Shown in pieces: positions 33,137-34,462 of a stretch of DNA of 34,462 nucleotides. Positions within the stretch are counted from its first letter, which is position 1, and each line of letters begins with the position of its first letter. Position numbers and translations under genes: made by a program. Source of the DNA: Ignavibacteriales bacterium (GTDB lineage Bacteria > Bacteroidota > Ignavibacteria > T3Sed10-11); assembly GCA_003567775.1 (NCBI GenBank), contig PWYR01000161.1, forward strand, positions 1-34,462, given 5' to 3'. The notes under the pieces were generated by a model. The model worked only from the letters and a program-made list of their open reading frames with translations, was not told the DNA's origin and searched no databases.

Positions 33137-34462
33137 ATGTCAACAACCGTGCCCCCAGAACCACAGATAAAGATTGAAAAAGCATTTTCAACCCCTTTCA
33201 CGAATGTGATTTCAACTGCGCGAACGTGCTATTCGAGCAAAGGTATTATAAAAGATGAAGAAATCGTACCGTTCGAGCGGTGGCAGCCCCTGGCGAAAAG
33301 TATTTATGAAGCGGGACACCACACAACGTTCCAGCATGCGTACTTGCAGTTTACACTGTCAAACGTTTCACGCCAGTTTATATGGTCGTTCCTTCACAGT
33401 CATCCGTTTTATAATTCCGAGCAGGTGAGCCAGCGTTACGTCAAAATCAAAAAAGACGGATATTACGTACCGCACTTGTCGGGTGAAGCATTGTCACTCT
33501 ATACACAAACGATACAAATGCAAACCGACGCATATTTTAAGTTGATCGAGCTGTTACACGAACCGACGTCCGTTCATTACTTTTCCCGTTTTCCCGCAAG
33601 ACGAAATTATCCGGATAAGTACGGAAAGGATATTACTAAAAAATGCCAGGAATTCGCACGCTACGTCATGCCGGTCGCTACCTTCGCATATTTATATCAT
33701 ACCATCAGTGCAGTTACGTTGCTGCGCTATTACCGGCTCGTCAACCAGTACGATGCACCGGAAGAACAACGAATCATTATCGGAAAAATGGTCGACGCTC
33801 TGCTCGAACACGATCCGTTATATAAAACCATTCTTGAAGAACCGATTCCCCTGGAACAAACACCGGAAGGAAAGTTCTTCCTCGAATTTTCGAACGACCG
33901 CTTAAACGGTACGGATTATCGCAAGCAATTCATCCAAGAATTTGACGACTCGCTGGACGGCCGGGTTTCAAAGCTTATCGATTATAAAAACAACGGTGAG
34001 AAAGTGCTTGCATCGGCAGTGCGCGAGGTTTACGGTCTGCCCGAATCGATGCTTCCGGATGACGATGCCATCGATATGGTTCTGCATCCGGGAAAGAATA
34101 CACTGCTCGGTGAATCGCTTGTATTGACGACTCACTCAAAACTTTCACGCGCGTTGTATCATGTACACTATACTTTCCGGAAAAAACTGAGCCATACCGC
34201 CGACTCCCAGGATCAGCGGCACCGCATGACGCCGGGTTCACGACCGGTTCTCTCGAAACAGCTTACCGATGAGCCCGATTACATCACGCCGGCGCTTGTA
34301 ACCGAAAACAGCAAAGCGTATACACTATACAGGGAGACAATGAATCGCACCTGGGAAAACATCAACAAACTAATGCAGCTCGGCGTCTCCGAAGACGAAG
34401 CAGCTTATCTGTTGCCGAATGCGGTAAACATCCGTTTCACCGAATCCGCAGACCTGCTTAAC
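33137..34462 (+). CDS. Two-unit ThyX-like FAD-dependent thymidylate synthase (cut by window edge)
   Basis: 442 residues are present with no stop before the edge. Unit one has ARTCYSSKG, the HHTTFQHAYLQFTLSNVSRQF block (61-81) and VSQRYV (97-102), and ends in ARYVMPVATFAYLYHTISAVTLLRYY. Its RHR position reads SHP (88-90). Unit two repeats the pattern with QRHRMTPGSRP (360-370) and AAYLLPNAVNIRFT. Family ThyX makes dTMP from dUMP using FAD, NADPH and methylenetetrahydrofolate. The canonical RHR-to-SQR motif is thus split between the two units. The start is ATG 12 bp after the small membrane protein, with a weak ribosome-binding site. Confidence 0.85.
   Translation, partial: MSTTVPPEPQIKIEKAFSTPFTNVISTARTCYSSKGIIKDEEIVPFERWQPLAKSIYEAGHHTTFQHAYLQFTLSNVSRQFIWSFLHSHPFYNSEQVSQRYVKIKKDGYYVPHLSGEALSLYTQTIQMQTDAYFKLIELLHEPTSVHYFSRFPARRNYPDKYGKDITKKCQEFARYVMPVATFAYLYHTISAVTLLRYYRLVNQYDAPEEQRIIIGKMVDALLEHDPLYKTILEEPIPLEQTPEGKFFLEFSNDRLNGTDYRKQFIQEFDDSLDGRVSKLIDYKNNGEKVLASAVREVYGLPESMLPDDDAIDMVLHPGKNTLLGESLVLTTHSKLSRALYHVHYTFRKKLSHTADSQDQRHRMTPGSRPVLSKQLTDEPDYITPALVTENSKAYTLYRETMNRTWENINKLMQLGVSEDEAAYLLPNAVNIRFTESADLLN

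Overview
This is about 34 kb of dense, moderate-GC bacterial chromosome with no rRNA, tRNA, CRISPR array, prophage or insertion sequence that I can see. Several gene families point to the FCB side of the tree (Bacteroidota, Ignavibacteriota/Chlorobiota, Calditrichota and relatives): a PorQ/PorV-like outer-membrane protein, a DUF5723 beta-barrel protein, DUF3467, DUF3109, DUF2520, a long two-unit ThyX-like protein and a eukaryote-type single-chain glycyl-tRNA synthetase. Two promoters read TTGACN-17 nt-TATAYT, which is closer to ordinary sigma-70 than to the Bacteroidota TAnnTTTG type. I therefore favour a relative of Bacteroidota rather than a classic member, but I cannot fix the phylum.

Layout. 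At 1-1917 (minus) lies the edge of a lipid or polyketide tailoring operon: methyltransferase, FAD oxidoreductase, then the first codons of a beta-ketoacyl synthase. At 2085-3047 (plus) is a lone PorQ/PorV-like gene. From 10974 down to 3087 (minus) nine tightly packed genes run AMMECR1 - MEMO - DUF2520 - PHP phosphatase - crotonase - small exported protein - glyQS - CPBP protease - TPR protein. From 11141 to 18072 (plus) runs glmM-like - eutN-like microcompartment vertex protein - dprA - DUF3109 - rpoN - hslV - hslU. From 23422 down to 18069 (minus) are an exported TPR protein (strong promoter and terminator), DUF3467, a 681-aa envelope protein and a DUF5723 protein. At 23588-27418 are a VTT-domain membrane protein, a convergent M28 peptidase, a threonine-dehydratase-like enzyme and an SRAP (YedK/HMCES) protein. 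At 27437-27741 is the wreck of a Uma2-family gene. From 31412 down to 27742 (minus) sits a peptide and amino-acid salvage operon: PepT-like peptidase - YfcC carrier - Tat-exported glycosylasparaginase. At 31585-34462 (plus) are an RsbU/SpoIIE-type phosphatase, a small membrane protein and a two-unit ThyX-like protein cut by the window edge.

How the genes fit together. Most of the window is housekeeping: translation, cell-wall precursor supply, proteolysis by HslUV, sigma-54 transcription, DNA uptake and repair, and dTMP synthesis. The parts most worth a second look are: the lone BMC vertex protein inside the glmM-dprA operon; two adjacent CRP/FNR-like palindromes before the 681-aa protein gene; the Uma2 pseudogene, which has lost its catalytic core between two short matching sequences; the ThyX-like protein whose signature motif is split between two repeated units; and the AMMECR1/MEMO pair heading a nine-gene operon without its radical-SAM partner in view. 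I found no clear new defence or mobile system.
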